Assembly: GCF_000311745.1 (NCBI RefSeq)
Contig: NZ_HE978531.1
Location: forward strand, 62,001-126,000
DNA length: 64,000 nucleotides
Source: Anaerococcus obesiensis ph10
GTDB lineage: Bacteria; Bacillota; Clostridia; Tissierellales; Peptoniphilaceae
Direction: 5' to 3'
A program made the position numbers and the translations under genes. Below are positions 1-8,419 of the stretch, one piece after another; the first letter of the stretch is position 1, and every line of letters begins with the position of its first letter. The notes beneath the pieces were generated by a model, which saw nothing but the letters and a program-made list of their open reading frames with translations, did no database searches and was not told where the DNA came from.

Positions 1-363
1 GGAAATTCTGTATTTACTTATCTTGATGCTTTTTGTGAAGATTATCATTTTGAAAAATATTTGCCAGAATATAAAAATTTAGATGAATTAAAAGATCATT
101 ATAGACGTGGTGGTCTTGGAGATGTGAAAATTAAAAAATTCTTAAATAAAGTTTTGGAAGATTTTCTTGTTCCTGTTAGAGAAAAAAGAGCTTATTATGA
201 AAAAGATATTTCCAAATTATTTGAAATTATGGAAAATGGTTCGAAAGAGGCAAGTGCTTATGGAAAAATGAAACTTGAACAAGTAAAAGACGCTATGGGC
301 ATAAATTATTTTGATGATAATAATTTAATTTCTGAACTTCAAAGAAAATATAACCAAAAATAA
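1..363 (+). CDS. trpS: Tryptophanyl-tRNA synthetase, C-terminal part (5' end outside window)
   Basis: This gene is open from the first base of the window, so only about the last 120 residues are present. The class I tryptophanyl-tRNA synthetase charges tRNA-Trp in the cytoplasm. The visible part is the helical C-terminal region, including the family-typical segment HYRRGGLGDVKIKKFL followed by LVPVREKRAYYEKD. The catalytic HIGH and KMSKS motifs would lie upstream, outside the window. A TTG at 61 could look like a start, but residues before it (GNSVFTYLDAF...) continue the same conserved protein, so it is internal. A strong terminator follows at once, so trpS ends its transcript here. Confidence 0.93.
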   Translation, partial: GNSVFTYLDAFCEDYHFEKYLPEYKNLDELKDHYRRGGLGDVKIKKFLNKVLEDFLVPVREKRAYYEKDISKLFEIMENGSKEASAYGKMKLEQVKDAMGINYFDDNNLISELQRKYNQK

Positions 364-385
364 GAAAAATTGATAATAATTTGTT

Positions 386-416
386 AAAAAAGTGCAATTT
401 TATTTGCACTTTTTTT
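386..416 (+). terminator. Rho-independent terminator of trpS
   Basis: A perfect stem AGTGCAA / TTGCACT (391-397 with 404-410) is extended by A/T pairs and runs into a T tract. It lies 23 bases after the trpS stop. Its right arm overlaps the -35 box of the next promoter. Confidence 0.88.
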
Positions 417-432
417 CTTTATGTCCTATAAT
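404..432 (+). promoter_or_regulatory. Predicted vegetative promoter of the SLC1-type symporter
   Basis: TTGCAC at 404-409 and a perfect TATAAT at 427-432 are separated by 17 bases. The -35 hexamer sits inside the right arm of the trpS terminator. Transcription would start near 439 and give a leader of about 65 bases. Confidence 0.6.
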
Positions 433-452
433 GGATAGGTAGTCACGTTACG

Positions 453-481
453 AGCTATATATTTTACATAAAAATATAGCT
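453..481 (+). other. Hairpin in the symporter leader, just before the ribosome binding site
   Basis: AGCTATAT (453-460) pairs perfectly with ATATAGCT (474-481), with further A/T pairing inside. It ends about five bases before the AAGGAG ribosome binding site and has no T run suited to termination. It may affect mRNA stability or translation; I do not recognise a riboswitch family here. Confidence 0.45.
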
Positions 482-504
482 AAAAAAGGAGTGTTTAAAT
501 TTTT

Positions 505-1755
505 ATGAGTAAATCTGAAAAGAAAAAACTTGGTTTAATACCTAAATTATTGATAGCGATTGCCTTAGGTACTTTAGCTGGTTTATATTTGCCTGAATGG
601 TTTGTAAGAATTGCAGTTACATTCTCATCAATTTTCGGTGCATTTTTAAACTTTGTTATCCCACTTATGATAATCGCTTTTGTTACTAAAGGAATAGCAG
701 ATCTTGGAGAAGGAGCTGGAAGGTTACTTGCTGTAACTGTTCTTATTGCTTATACATCAACTATAGTTGGTGGTTCATTATCTTATTTAATGAGTTCAAA
801 TATTTTCCCAGCTTTTATTAGTCAAGATCAAGTTGCTAAGATCCAAGCTTCAAGTGAAATTGAAGTTAATCCATTTTTTGAAGTGCCTATCACACCATTT
901 TTTGATGTTACATCAGCAATTATTTTTGCTTTTATGATGGGAATTTCAATTTCTTGGTTAAGAAAACATGGTAAGGGAGAATATTCTTACGGTTTAATTG
1001 GAGAATTTAATGAGATAATTACAAAAGTTTTATCAACAGCAATTGTACCATTATTACCATTTTTTATTTTTGGTAATTTCTCAAAAATGGCATTTACAGG
1101 TTCTGTATTTGCAGTTCTTTCAATTTTCTGGAAAATATTCTTGTGTGTAATTGCTCTTCACTTATTATACATATCTGCTTTATTTATAATAAATGGTCTT
1201 TATACAAAGAAAAATCCTCTTGTTTTAATCAAAAATCAAATCAAAGGATATTTAACAGCTGTTGGAACTCAATCATCTGTTGCTACAATTCCTGTAAACT
1301 TAGAATGTGCTAAGTCAAATAGTGTTAGCAAGGGAATAAGAGATTTTGTAATTCCTCTTGGAGCTACAGTTCACATGCCAGGCTCAATGATTACAATTAC
1401 AGCTTGCACATTTACAATTTTAACCATGTATGGAATGGATCATTCTTATTTATTAATGTTAAGATATATGGCAATTTTGGGAATAGCTATGGTTGCAGCC
1501 CCTGGAGCACCAGGTGGAGCTGTAATGAGTGCCCTACCATTTTTACCAGTTGTAGGAATTCCTTCAGAAGGAGAGCTTGCATCATTATTGATTACACTAT
1601 ATCTAACTCAAGATTCATTTGGAACCGCTGCAAATATATCAGGAGATACAGCAATCTCTATTGGTATAGATAAAATATTTAATAAACATATAGTTAAAAA
1701 TGATGACTACAAAGACGGTTTCAATGATGAAATTATAAATGCTGAAGAAATTTAA
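505..1755 (+). CDS. Dicarboxylate/amino acid:cation symporter (SLC1/DAACS family)
   Basis: A 416-residue integral membrane transporter of the family that includes GltP/GltT glutamate-aspartate carriers and SstT. It would import an acidic or neutral amino acid or a dicarboxylate with Na+ or H+. Many hydrophobic segments are visible: GLIPKLLIAIALGTLAGLYL at the N-terminus, VIPLMIIAFVTKGIADLG, then the substrate-binding half with the re-entrant loop TQSSVATIP, the PLGATVHMPGSM segment and AAPGAPGGAVMSALPF. The ATG at 505 is preceded by AAAAAAGGAG. The gene is monocistronic, with its own promoter and terminator. The substrate cannot be assigned from sequence alone. Confidence 0.88.
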   Translation: MSKSEKKKLGLIPKLLIAIALGTLAGLYLPEWFVRIAVTFSSIFGAFLNFVIPLMIIAFVTKGIADLGEGAGRLLAVTVLIAYTSTIVGGSLSYLMSSNIFPAFISQDQVAKIQASSEIEVNPFFEVPITPFFDVTSAIIFAFMMGISISWLRKHGKGEYSYGLIGEFNEIITKVLSTAIVPLLPFFIFGNFSKMAFTGSVFAVLSIFWKIFLCVIALHLLYISALFIINGLYTKKNPLVLIKNQIKGYLTAVGTQSSVATIPVNLECAKSNSVSKGIRDFVIPLGATVHMPGSMITITACTFTILTMYGMDHSYLLMLRYMAILGIAMVAAPGAPGGAVMSALPFLPVVGIPSEGELASLLITLYLTQDSFGTAANISGDTAISIGIDKIFNKHIVKNDDYKDGFNDEIINAEEI

Positions 1756-1757
1756 TT

Positions 1758-1787
1758 AAAAAACTAGGCTTTGCGCCTAGTTTTTTT
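1758..1787 (+). terminator. Terminator after the symporter
   Basis: AAACTAGGC (1761-1769) pairs with GCCTAGTTT (1775-1783) over a five-base loop and is followed by T's. The converging histidine kinase gene ends at 1802, so it may serve both directions. Confidence 0.9.
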
Positions 1788-1801
1788 GTGCTTAAAATTA
1801 T

Positions 1802-2926
1802 TTATAAATTAGAAATTGGTAGGGAAACTTTTATTAGGCTTCCTTTGTCTTTGTCTAAAACTTTAATTTTTCCTCTATGAAGTTTTATTGTTTCTTTTAC
1901 TAGAGAAAGTCCTAGTCCTGATCCTATTTCTTCATTTGCTTTTATTCTATAAAAGGCTTTGAAGATATTTTCTTTTTCGCTTTTTGCTATTCCTATTCCA
2001 CTATCTTCTACGTATATTTCTGCAAAATCTTTATTTTTTTTGGAATAAATTTTTACGAATCCATTATTGTTGTTGTATTTTATTGCGTTTTCTATCAAAT
2101 TATAAAATACTCTATAGATTAGTAAATCACTTCCTTCTATATATATTTCTTGGCAAAGATTTTCTATGTTTATATTTTTTTTGTCGGATATAAATGATAA
2201 GTCTTGAATTGCCTCTTCAATTAAAGAGGAAAGCTCTATTTTTTCATTTCTTGTAACTGACCTTAATTCGCTTAAATCTAAAAGGCTTGTTACAAGTTTT
2301 GAAAGTCTATCTGATTCGTTTTTTATCATTGTTACAAGATTTTTAATTTCATCTTCATCCATATTTTCTTCTTCGAATAGGTCGATTTGTGAATTTATTA
2401 TGGTAAGGGGAGTTCTCAACTCGTGAGCTGCTCTTGCTGTAAATTCTCTTTCATTTTTGTAGGATTCGTTTAATCTTTCTAGCATTTGGTTAAAAGATTT
2501 GGTTAATTTTTGAAATTCTTTTATTGGATTTTCTTTTACTTCGTAATCGGTTATATTTTTAAGCTGGATTTGCTCAATTTGATTTGAAAATTTATCAAGG
2601 GGTTCTAGAAATTTGCCACTTAGAAAGTAGGAAATTATTCCTCCAAAAATTGTAACTAAACTTGTTATTATCCAAGATTTTTTTGAAAAATTATTTTTTG
2701 TAATTGTGACTTGGTCTGAAAAATTTGTATCAAAATCGCCAATTTTATCCTTGTCAATATTTATATACAAATCTTCTTTGTTTTCCATCTTATCGACATA
2801 TCCACCCAAAGAATCTATATAAAAATATGCGGTTTTGTTCATAAAAAAATTCATGGTTAAACTTGTAAGAGCTATCAAAATACTTGTTAAAATGGCGATT
2901 CGAAGTCTTAATGACATTTTTTTCAT
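1802..2926 (-). CDS. Membrane sensor histidine kinase (OmpR/EnvZ-type system 1)
   Basis: A 374-residue sensor kinase. Two membrane segments (about residues 8-28 and 85-103) enclose a short extracytoplasmic loop of about 55 residues, followed by a HAMP-like linker. The HisKA phosphoacceptor is His168 in ARAAHELRTPLT. The HATPase domain has the N box (NLIENAIKYN), G1 (DSGIGI) and G2 (GSGLGLSL). Its start overlaps the stop of the response regulator by four bases, so the pair is translationally coupled. The pair is divergent from the CXXC/ferredoxin/TlpA operon, which makes that operon the likely target (inference). The small sensor loop gives no clue to the ligand. Confidence 0.92.
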   Translation of the reverse strand: MKKMSLRLRIAILTSILIALTSLTMNFFMNKTAYFYIDSLGGYVDKMENKEDLYINIDKDKIGDFDTNFSDQVTITKNNFSKKSWIITSLVTIFGGIISYFLSGKFLEPLDKFSNQIEQIQLKNITDYEVKENPIKEFQKLTKSFNQMLERLNESYKNEREFTARAAHELRTPLTIINSQIDLFEEENMDEDEIKNLVTMIKNESDRLSKLVTSLLDLSELRSVTRNEKIELSSLIEEAIQDLSFISDKKNINIENLCQEIYIEGSDLLIYRVFYNLIENAIKYNNNNGFVKIYSKKNKDFAEIYVEDSGIGIAKSEKENIFKAFYRIKANEEIGSGLGLSLVKETIKLHRGKIKVLDKDKGSLIKVSLPISNL

Positions 2927-3597
2927 TTTATTTTCCTCAATAAATATCCTATTCCAATCCTATTTTCAATTGGATCATAGCCAAGTTCTTGTTTTAATTT
3001 TTTTCTAAGGGCAGATATATGCACCCTTATTGAATTGCTTAATAAATCAACGCTAGAATCCCAAACGTGGTCAATTAATTCTTCTTGGCTTACTGGCCTT
3101 CCTTGATTTAAAAGCAAGTATTCCAAAATTCCAGATTCTTTTCTTGTCAATTTTAATTCTTTGTCGTCTATAAAAATTGTCCTATTTTTACTATCAAATT
3201 TTATCTTGTCAAAAGAAAGCTCTGTATTATTTTGGATAAAGTTTCTTCTTGTAAGAGATCTAACTCTTGCTTTTAATTCGTCCAAGTGAAATGGCTTTTG
3301 CAAAAAATCATTTGCTCCGGCATCAAGACCTTCAACCTTATCTTGGATTTGACTTCTTGCAGATAGGATTAAAACTTTTGTTTCAACATCTTCTTTTCTC
3401 AAATTTTTCAAAATTTCCATTCCATCCATATTTGGAAGATTTAAATCTAAAACTATAAGATCATAAGATTCAATTTCTATCATTTCCATAGCATCAAAAC
3501 CGTCAAAAGCGGATTCAACTTCATAACCTGCATCTTTTAAAGATTTATTTATTGTATTATTTAATATTTTTTCATCTTCTACTATTAATATTTTCAT
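2923..3597 (-). CDS. OmpR-family response regulator (system 1)
   Basis: A 224-residue two-domain regulator. The receiver domain has the acidic pocket (VEDE), phosphoacceptor Asp51 in DLIVLDLNLPNMDG, the conserved Thr/Ser (LSARS) and Lys (LQKPF). The C-terminal winged helix ends in VHISALRKKL...ENRIGIGYLL, typical of the OmpR/PhoB class. An AGGAGAA ribosome binding site precedes the ATG. The gene is upstream of and coupled to its kinase. A perfect palindrome at 3642-3660 lies about 45 bases upstream, between this gene and the divergent redox operon, and is the best candidate binding site. Confidence 0.93.
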   Translation of the reverse strand: MKILIVEDEKILNNTINKSLKDAGYEVESAFDGFDAMEMIEIESYDLIVLDLNLPNMDGMEILKNLRKEDVETKVLILSARSQIQDKVEGLDAGANDFLQKPFHLDELKARVRSLTRRNFIQNNTELSFDKIKFDSKNRTIFIDDKELKLTRKESGILEYLLLNQGRPVSQEELIDHVWDSSVDLLSNSIRVHISALRKKLKQELGYDPIENRIGIGYLLRKIK

Positions 3598-3641
3598 GTT
3601 TTCTCCTTTATAAGTATTATATCAAATCATAATAAAATATA

Positions 3642-3660
3642 TGTTAAGAAAATCTTAACA
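3642..3660. promoter_or_regulatory. Candidate operator: 19-bp palindrome between divergent operons
   Basis: TGTTAAGA-AAA-TCTTAACA is a perfect 8-bp inverted repeat with a 3-bp spacer. It sits midway between the start of the response regulator (3597) and the start of the CXXC microprotein (about 3702). The position suits autoregulation and control of the divergent operon. No binding evidence is available from sequence alone. Confidence 0.55.
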
Positions 3661-3701
3661 GAAAATTTATATCTAATCTGTTATTATTAATTTGTAAAGA
3701 G

Positions 3702-3857
3702 GTGATTGATATAGAAATTAAGAAAAAGAAAAATATACAAATAGGATTTTTGATCCTTGCAATAGGTTTTATTTCTTATGGAGCCTTCCGTGGAGAAGTA
3801 GATACGGTTTTTAGCAAGGCGATAAAATTATGTCTGGAGTGTGTTGGAATTGGATAA
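3702..3857 (+). CDS. CXXC-motif membrane microprotein (CD1871A family)
   Basis: A protein of about 51 residues: a short basic N-terminus (KKKKN), one hydrophobic segment (IQIGFLILAIGFISYGAF), then RGEVDTVFSKAIKLCLECVGIG ending at TAA. The C-terminal GEV..VF.KA...CLEC.GIG pattern is that of the small CD1871A-type CXXC proteins of Clostridia. CLEC is a possible redox or metal pair placed just after the membrane segment. The frame is clear, but the start is not: GTG at 3702 overlaps the strong AAAGAGGTGAT ribosome binding site, and a non-standard ATA or ATT start a few codons later is possible. The stop overlaps the start of the polyferredoxin gene by 17 bases, so the two are co-translated. Confidence 0.75.
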   Translation: MIDIEIKKKKNIQIGFLILAIGFISYGAFRGEVDTVFSKAIKLCLECVGIG

Positions 3858-4770
3858 GATTAGATCAAAAACTATAGCAAAATTTAGGTGGCTAATCCAA
3901 ATTTTAGCAAGTCTTATGACAAATATTCACCTTCCTAATTTTTTAAAAGGAGTAATTTATAGGGGGAATATAAAAAAGATTTGCGTTCCTGGACTTAATT
4001 GCTATTCTTGCCCAGCAGCAACAGGAGCTTGTCCAATAGGAGCATATCAGGCAGTAGTTGGCTCATCAAAATTCAAATTTTCCTATTATATAAGCGGATT
4101 TTTGATTTTTGTTGGAGTAATGGTAGGAAGATTAGTTTGTGGATTTTTGTGTCCATTTGGTTTTATCCAAGAAATTTTACACAAGATTCCATGCAAAAAA
4201 TTTTCAACAAAAAAATTAAAACCATTAAGATACATAAAATATTTGATACTTGTAGTTGCCGTTATTATTTTGCCAGTTCTTGTAGTAAATGAATTGGGAA
4301 TGGGCAATCCATATTTTTGTAAGTATATTTGCCCAGCAGGAGTTCTAGAAGGAGCAATCCCGCTTTCCTTAGTAGACACATCAATAAGAGCAAGCTTAGG
4401 TTCATTATTTAACCTAAAACTTACAATTTTGATAATAACTGTAATCCTATCAATAATATTTTTTAGACCATTTTGCAAATGGATTTGCCCTTTGGGAGCA
4501 TTTTATGCCCTATTTAATAAAATATCCCTATTCAAAATTAATTTTGACAACAACAAGTGCATATCCTGCAAAAAATGCGTAAAAGCCTGTAAAATGGATG
4601 TAGACGTTAGAAAAGACCAAAACCATACCGAATGTATAAGGTGTGGAATGTGTATCACATCGTGTCCAACCTGTGCCCTCAAATATCAATTTGGACTCGA
4701 TAAGAAAAAAGAAGAAAATAAAAAAGAAAATTTAAAAGAAGACATTAAAGGAGAAAAAAATGAAATTTAA
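3841..4770 (+). CDS. Membrane-bound 4Fe-4S polyferredoxin (NapH/CcoG-like)
   Basis: A 309-residue membrane iron-sulfur protein. Cysteines appear in sets: C48/C54/C57/C64, then CGFLCPFG (100-107), CKYICPAG (160-167) and CKWICPLGA (212-220), each next to membrane helices. Two classical 4Fe-4S clusters follow at the C-terminus (C240-C243-C246-C250 and C265-C268-C271-C275), before a charged Lys/Glu tail. Related proteins pass electrons from the cytoplasm to membrane or periplasmic partners. Here the partner is probably the TlpA-like lipoprotein encoded next. The GTG start at 3841 lies inside the CXXC microprotein gene. The stop overlaps the tlpA start by 11 bases, so all three genes form one tightly coupled operon. 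Confidence 0.85.
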   Translation: MLELDKIRSKTIAKFRWLIQILASLMTNIHLPNFLKGVIYRGNIKKICVPGLNCYSCPAATGACPIGAYQAVVGSSKFKFSYYISGFLIFVGVMVGRLVCGFLCPFGFIQEILHKIPCKKFSTKKLKPLRYIKYLILVVAVIILPVLVVNELGMGNPYFCKYICPAGVLEGAIPLSLVDTSIRASLGSLFNLKLTILIITVILSIIFFRPFCKWICPLGAFYALFNKISLFKINFDNNKCISCKKCVKACKMDVDVRKDQNHTECIRCGMCITSCPTCALKYQFGLDKKKEENKKENLKEDIKGEKNEI

Positions 4771-5689
4771 AAAAGTAAAAGTATTAGCATTATCAGCAAC
4801 ATTAGTATTAGCATTAACAGCTTGTTCAAAACAAGAAAACAAAGACAATATGAACTCAAATCCTTCATCAGTAGAAAAAGTTGAAAGTAATTCAAATAAT
4901 TCAAATAAGATGGACGATAATAAAGCTAAAATTGACGAGTTGATGAAAAAACAAAATGACATCTTAGCTTCACACGATAAGCAATGGCAAGTAGCATTTT
5001 CAAAAGCAGATAAGTCAAGTGCAGAAGATAATAAAGATAAAGGATACGATGCATATTTAAAAGATTTAGTAGAAAAAGCAAAAGATGAATTATCCAAAGA
5101 AGACTATGAGCTTTTGACAAAAGACGTAGAAGAAATTGCAAAATTAGAAGAAGAAATTACAAAATTAAAAGCAGGAAACGAAAGCTCATCAAACAAAAAG
5201 GAAGATGGAGCAGTTTCAACAAAAGAATTAAAAAAATTCCCAACATTCAATTCAAAAGATTTTGATGGAAATGATGTTACAAAAGACATATTCAAAGATA
5301 AAAAATTAACACTCGTAAATTTCTGGTTTAACGGCTGTGCACCATGCGTAGGAGAGCTTCCAAAATTACAACAATTAAATGATGAAATAGAAAAAATAGG
5401 TGGACAAGTAATAGGAATAAATTCAGAAGCCAAAGTAGGTGAGGAAGATACAATAAAAGAAGCTAAAAAAATCCTAGAAAAACAAGGAGCAAAATACAAA
5501 AATATTACTATAGACAAAGATAGCGAACTTGAAAAATACACAGAAACAATAATGTCATATCCAACATCAATCCTTGTAGATAGCGAAGGAAATATAGTTG
5601 GAGATCCAATAGTAGGAGCAATAGACAAAGAAGACAAATACAAAGAAGTAAAAGAAATGATAGAAAAAATAATAAAAGACAAAATGTAG
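4760..5689 (+). CDS. TlpA/thioredoxin-like disulfide reductase lipoprotein
   Basis: A 309-residue lipoprotein. The signal peptide ends in the lipobox LTAC, making Cys22 the lipidated residue. A low-complexity Asn/Ser linker and a charged helical region (about 50-145) follow. From about 155 there is a TlpA/AhpC-type thioredoxin fold with VNFWFNGCAPCVGELP, whose redox pair is C193-APC-C196, and the cis-Pro region SYPTSILVD. It would work outside the membrane, reducing disulfides or feeding a reductase. GGAG lies about six bases before the ATG at 4760. It ends the CXXC-polyferredoxin operon. The electron route ferredoxin to TlpA is an inference from the operon. Confidence 0.88.
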   Translation: MKFKKVKVLALSATLVLALTACSKQENKDNMNSNPSSVEKVESNSNNSNKMDDNKAKIDELMKKQNDILASHDKQWQVAFSKADKSSAEDNKDKGYDAYLKDLVEKAKDELSKEDYELLTKDVEEIAKLEEEITKLKAGNESSSNKKEDGAVSTKELKKFPTFNSKDFDGNDVTKDIFKDKKLTLVNFWFNGCAPCVGELPKLQQLNDEIEKIGGQVIGINSEAKVGEEDTIKEAKKILEKQGAKYKNITIDKDSELEKYTETIMSYPTSILVDSEGNIVGDPIVGAIDKEDKYKEVKEMIEKIIKDKM

Positions 5690-5738
5690 AAAATGAAAAT
5701 TTTCGAATTTAGATTTATATTATCCTTCTTGATGAATC

Positions 5739-5772
5739 AAAAATACCAGAGTTTTAAAACTCTGGTATTTTT
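5739..5772. terminator. Bidirectional terminator between tlpA-like gene and ppdK
   Basis: AAATACCAGAGTTTT (5741-5755) and AAAACTCTGGTATTT (5756-5770) form a perfect 15-bp palindrome with A and T runs on either side. It serves two converging genes. Confidence 0.9.
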
Positions 5773-5787
5773 GTATTAATTTTTAAA

Positions 5788-8419
5788 TTATTTATTTCTT
5801 GGATGTTCAATTGCTTCTTGAGCTGCTGCAAGTTTTGCAATTGGAACTCTAAATGGAGAACATGATACATAATCAAGTCCTACATTATATAAATATTTAA
5901 CAGTAGTAGGTTCTCCGCCGTGTTCTCCACAAATTCCTAAGTGAAGATTTGGATTTGCTTTTTTACCACGTTCAACAGCAGTTTCAACTAAGAAACCAAC
6001 ACCTTTTTGGTCTAGAACTTGGAATGGATCTTTTGCAAAGATATCTTTGTCTAAGTAAAGATCCAAGAATTTACCAGCGTCATCTCTTGAAAGACCAAAA
6101 GTCATTTGTGTTAAGTCGTTTGTACCAAATGAGAAGAAGTCAGTAATTTCTCCAATTTGATCAGCTGTTATAGCAGCTCTAGGAATTTCAATCATTGTTC
6201 CTAATAAGTAGTCAATTTTCTTTCCTTTTTCTTCAAATACTTTTTCAATTTCTTCTCTTACTTGATTTTTTACATAAGCAAGTTCTTTAACATCAGATGA
6301 AAGTGGAATCATTATTTCTGGAACAACATTAATTCCATCTTCATGACAATGCATTGCAGCTTGAATTATAGCACGAGCTTGCATTTTTGAAATTTCGGGA
6401 TATCTTACGCCAAGTCTTAGTCCTCTAAATCCAAGCATTGGGTTTACTTCTTCAAGATCTAAGATTCTCTTTTTAACTTCAGATATTTCCATATTTAAAT
6501 CTTCAGCAAGAGTTCTAATTTCTTCTTGTCCTCTTGGTAAAAATTCGTGAAGAGGTGGATCAAGAAGTCTTACAGTAACAGGTCTTTCGCCCATTAGAGA
6601 ATAAATTTGATAGAAATCATCTTCTTGCATTGGAAGAATTTTATCTAAAGCTTCTTTTCTTGTTTCGAAATTGTGAGCTAAAATCATTTTTCTAACTTGG
6701 AAAATTCTATCAGCCTTAAAGAACATGTGTTCAGTTCTACATAAACCAATTCCTTCAGCACCAAATTCTAAAGCTTGTTTAGCATCGTGAGGTGTATCTG
6801 CATTAGTTCTTACTTTCATATCACGATATTTGTCAACCCAGCTCATGAATTCTCCAAATGTACCTTCAAGTTTTGGATTTTCAGTTTCTAAAGCTCCAAC
6901 GTAAATATTTCCAGTAGAACCATCTATTGAAAGTACATCTTGGTCTGAATATTTTTTGCCATCAATTCTTACGAATCTTTCATCTTCATTTACATATATT
7001 TCATGAGCACCAGATACACAACATTTTCCCATTCCTCTAGCAACTACAGCAGCGTGGCTTGTCATTCCGCCTCTTGCTGTAAGAATTCCAACTGCTGAAA
7101 CCATTCCTTCAAGATCTTCTGGAGAAGTTTCTTCACGAACTAAGATTACATTTATACCTTTTGCAGCTCTTTTTTTAGCTTCTTTTGCAGTAAATGCAAT
7201 GTAACCTACAGCAGCTCCTGGACTTGCTGCAAGACCTTTAGCAACAGGTTTATTTTCTTTTATAGATTTTTGAGAAAGTGTAGGGTGGAGTAGACCATCA
7301 AGATCTTTAGGATCAATTCTTAAAACTGCTTCTTTTTCATTAAGAAGTCCTTCATGAACCATATCAACTGCAACTTTTACTGCAGCATGAGCAGTTCTTT
7401 TACCGTTTCTTGTTTGAAGTAAGTATAATTGTCCTTCTTGGATTGTAAATTCCATATCTTGCATATCTTTGTAATGTTGTTCAAGTTTTTCTGCAGTATC
7501 ATGGAATTGATCAAAAACTTCTGGTAATGAATCCTTTAATGTTGCAATTTCTTTTGGTGTTCTAACTCCAGCTACAACGTCTTCGCCTTGAGCGTTCATT
7601 AAATATTCACCAAATAATTTATTCTCACCAGTTGCAGGGTTTCTTGAGAAAGCTACACCTGTTCCAGAAGTTTCTCCCATATTTCCAAATACCATTGATT
7701 GAACATTTACAGCAGTTCCCATAGAATCATCAATATCATTTAATCTTCTATATAAAATTGCACGTTCATTATTCCAAGATGCAAATACAGCAGTAATAGC
7801 TTTGTCTAATTGTTCTCTTGGCTCTTGAGGGAAATCCTCTCCTTCAATATCTTTATAAACTTTTTTGTATTTTTCTACAACATCTTTTAAGTCGTTAGCA
7901 TCAAGTTCAGTATCTTCTGTTACGCCTTTTTCAACTTTTTTTTGCACTAAGAACCTTTTCAAAATTATTTTTATTGATTCCCATTGCTACATCAGCAAAC
8001 ATTTGAATAAATCTTCTGTAAGAATCGTAAGCGAATCTTTCGTTGTTTGTTTTTTTGCTAAGACCTATAACAGCATCATCATTTAAACCAAGATTTAAAA
8101 TTGTATCCATCATACCTGGCATAGAAATTGGAGCACCACTTCTTACAGATACAAGGAGTGGATCTTCTGTTGAACCAAAAGTTTTTCCATTATGTTCTTC
8201 TAAATCTTTGATGTGATTTGTAATTTCTTTTTTAAGATCTTCCCAGATTTTTTGATCTTCTTTGTAAAATCTTGCACATGCTTCAGTTGTAACCGTAAAA
8301 CCGTATGGGACATTGATTCCCATATTTGTCATTTCTGCTAGATTTGCGCCTTTACCACCGAGCAAAGAGCGCATGTCCTTGTCGCCTTCGTTAAAATTGT
8401 AAACATATTTTTCAGTCAT
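5788..8419 (-). CDS. ppdK: Pyruvate,phosphate dikinase, frameshifted at an A8 run
   Basis: The enzyme interconverts pyruvate, ATP and Pi with PEP, AMP and PPi. Two open frames carry it: 7931-8419 (162 residues, ATP-grasp N-terminus starting MTEKYVYNFNEGDKDMRSLL) and 5788-7962 (rest of the nucleotide domain, the phosphohistidine domain with GGMTSHAAVVARG, and the PEP-binding barrel ending near the catalytic Cys in LGICGEHGG). They join at eight A's (T's at 7936-7943 on the plus strand). Reading seven A's gives ...EKVLSAKKVEKGVTEDTE... and a protein of about 876 residues, the usual length. Either the run is miscalled, slippage occurs, or the gene is broken. It starts inside the end of the DUF299 regulator gene. 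Confidence 0.9.

Noticed and set aside
61-363. A small gene starting at TTG 61
   Set aside because: The frame is open to base 1 and the upstream residues are TrpRS-like, so this is the end of trpS.
4732-5097. A second antisense frame (121 codons) over the TlpA-like gene start
   Set aside because: No ribosome binding site or recognisable motif; it mirrors the plus-strand Lys/Asn codons.
5104-5682. A 192-codon open frame on the minus strand, antisense to the TlpA-like gene
   Set aside because: It is a shadow of the A-rich, low-complexity coding strand; the Ser/Phe-rich product has no family pattern, while the plus-strand protein has a lipobox and CAPC motif.
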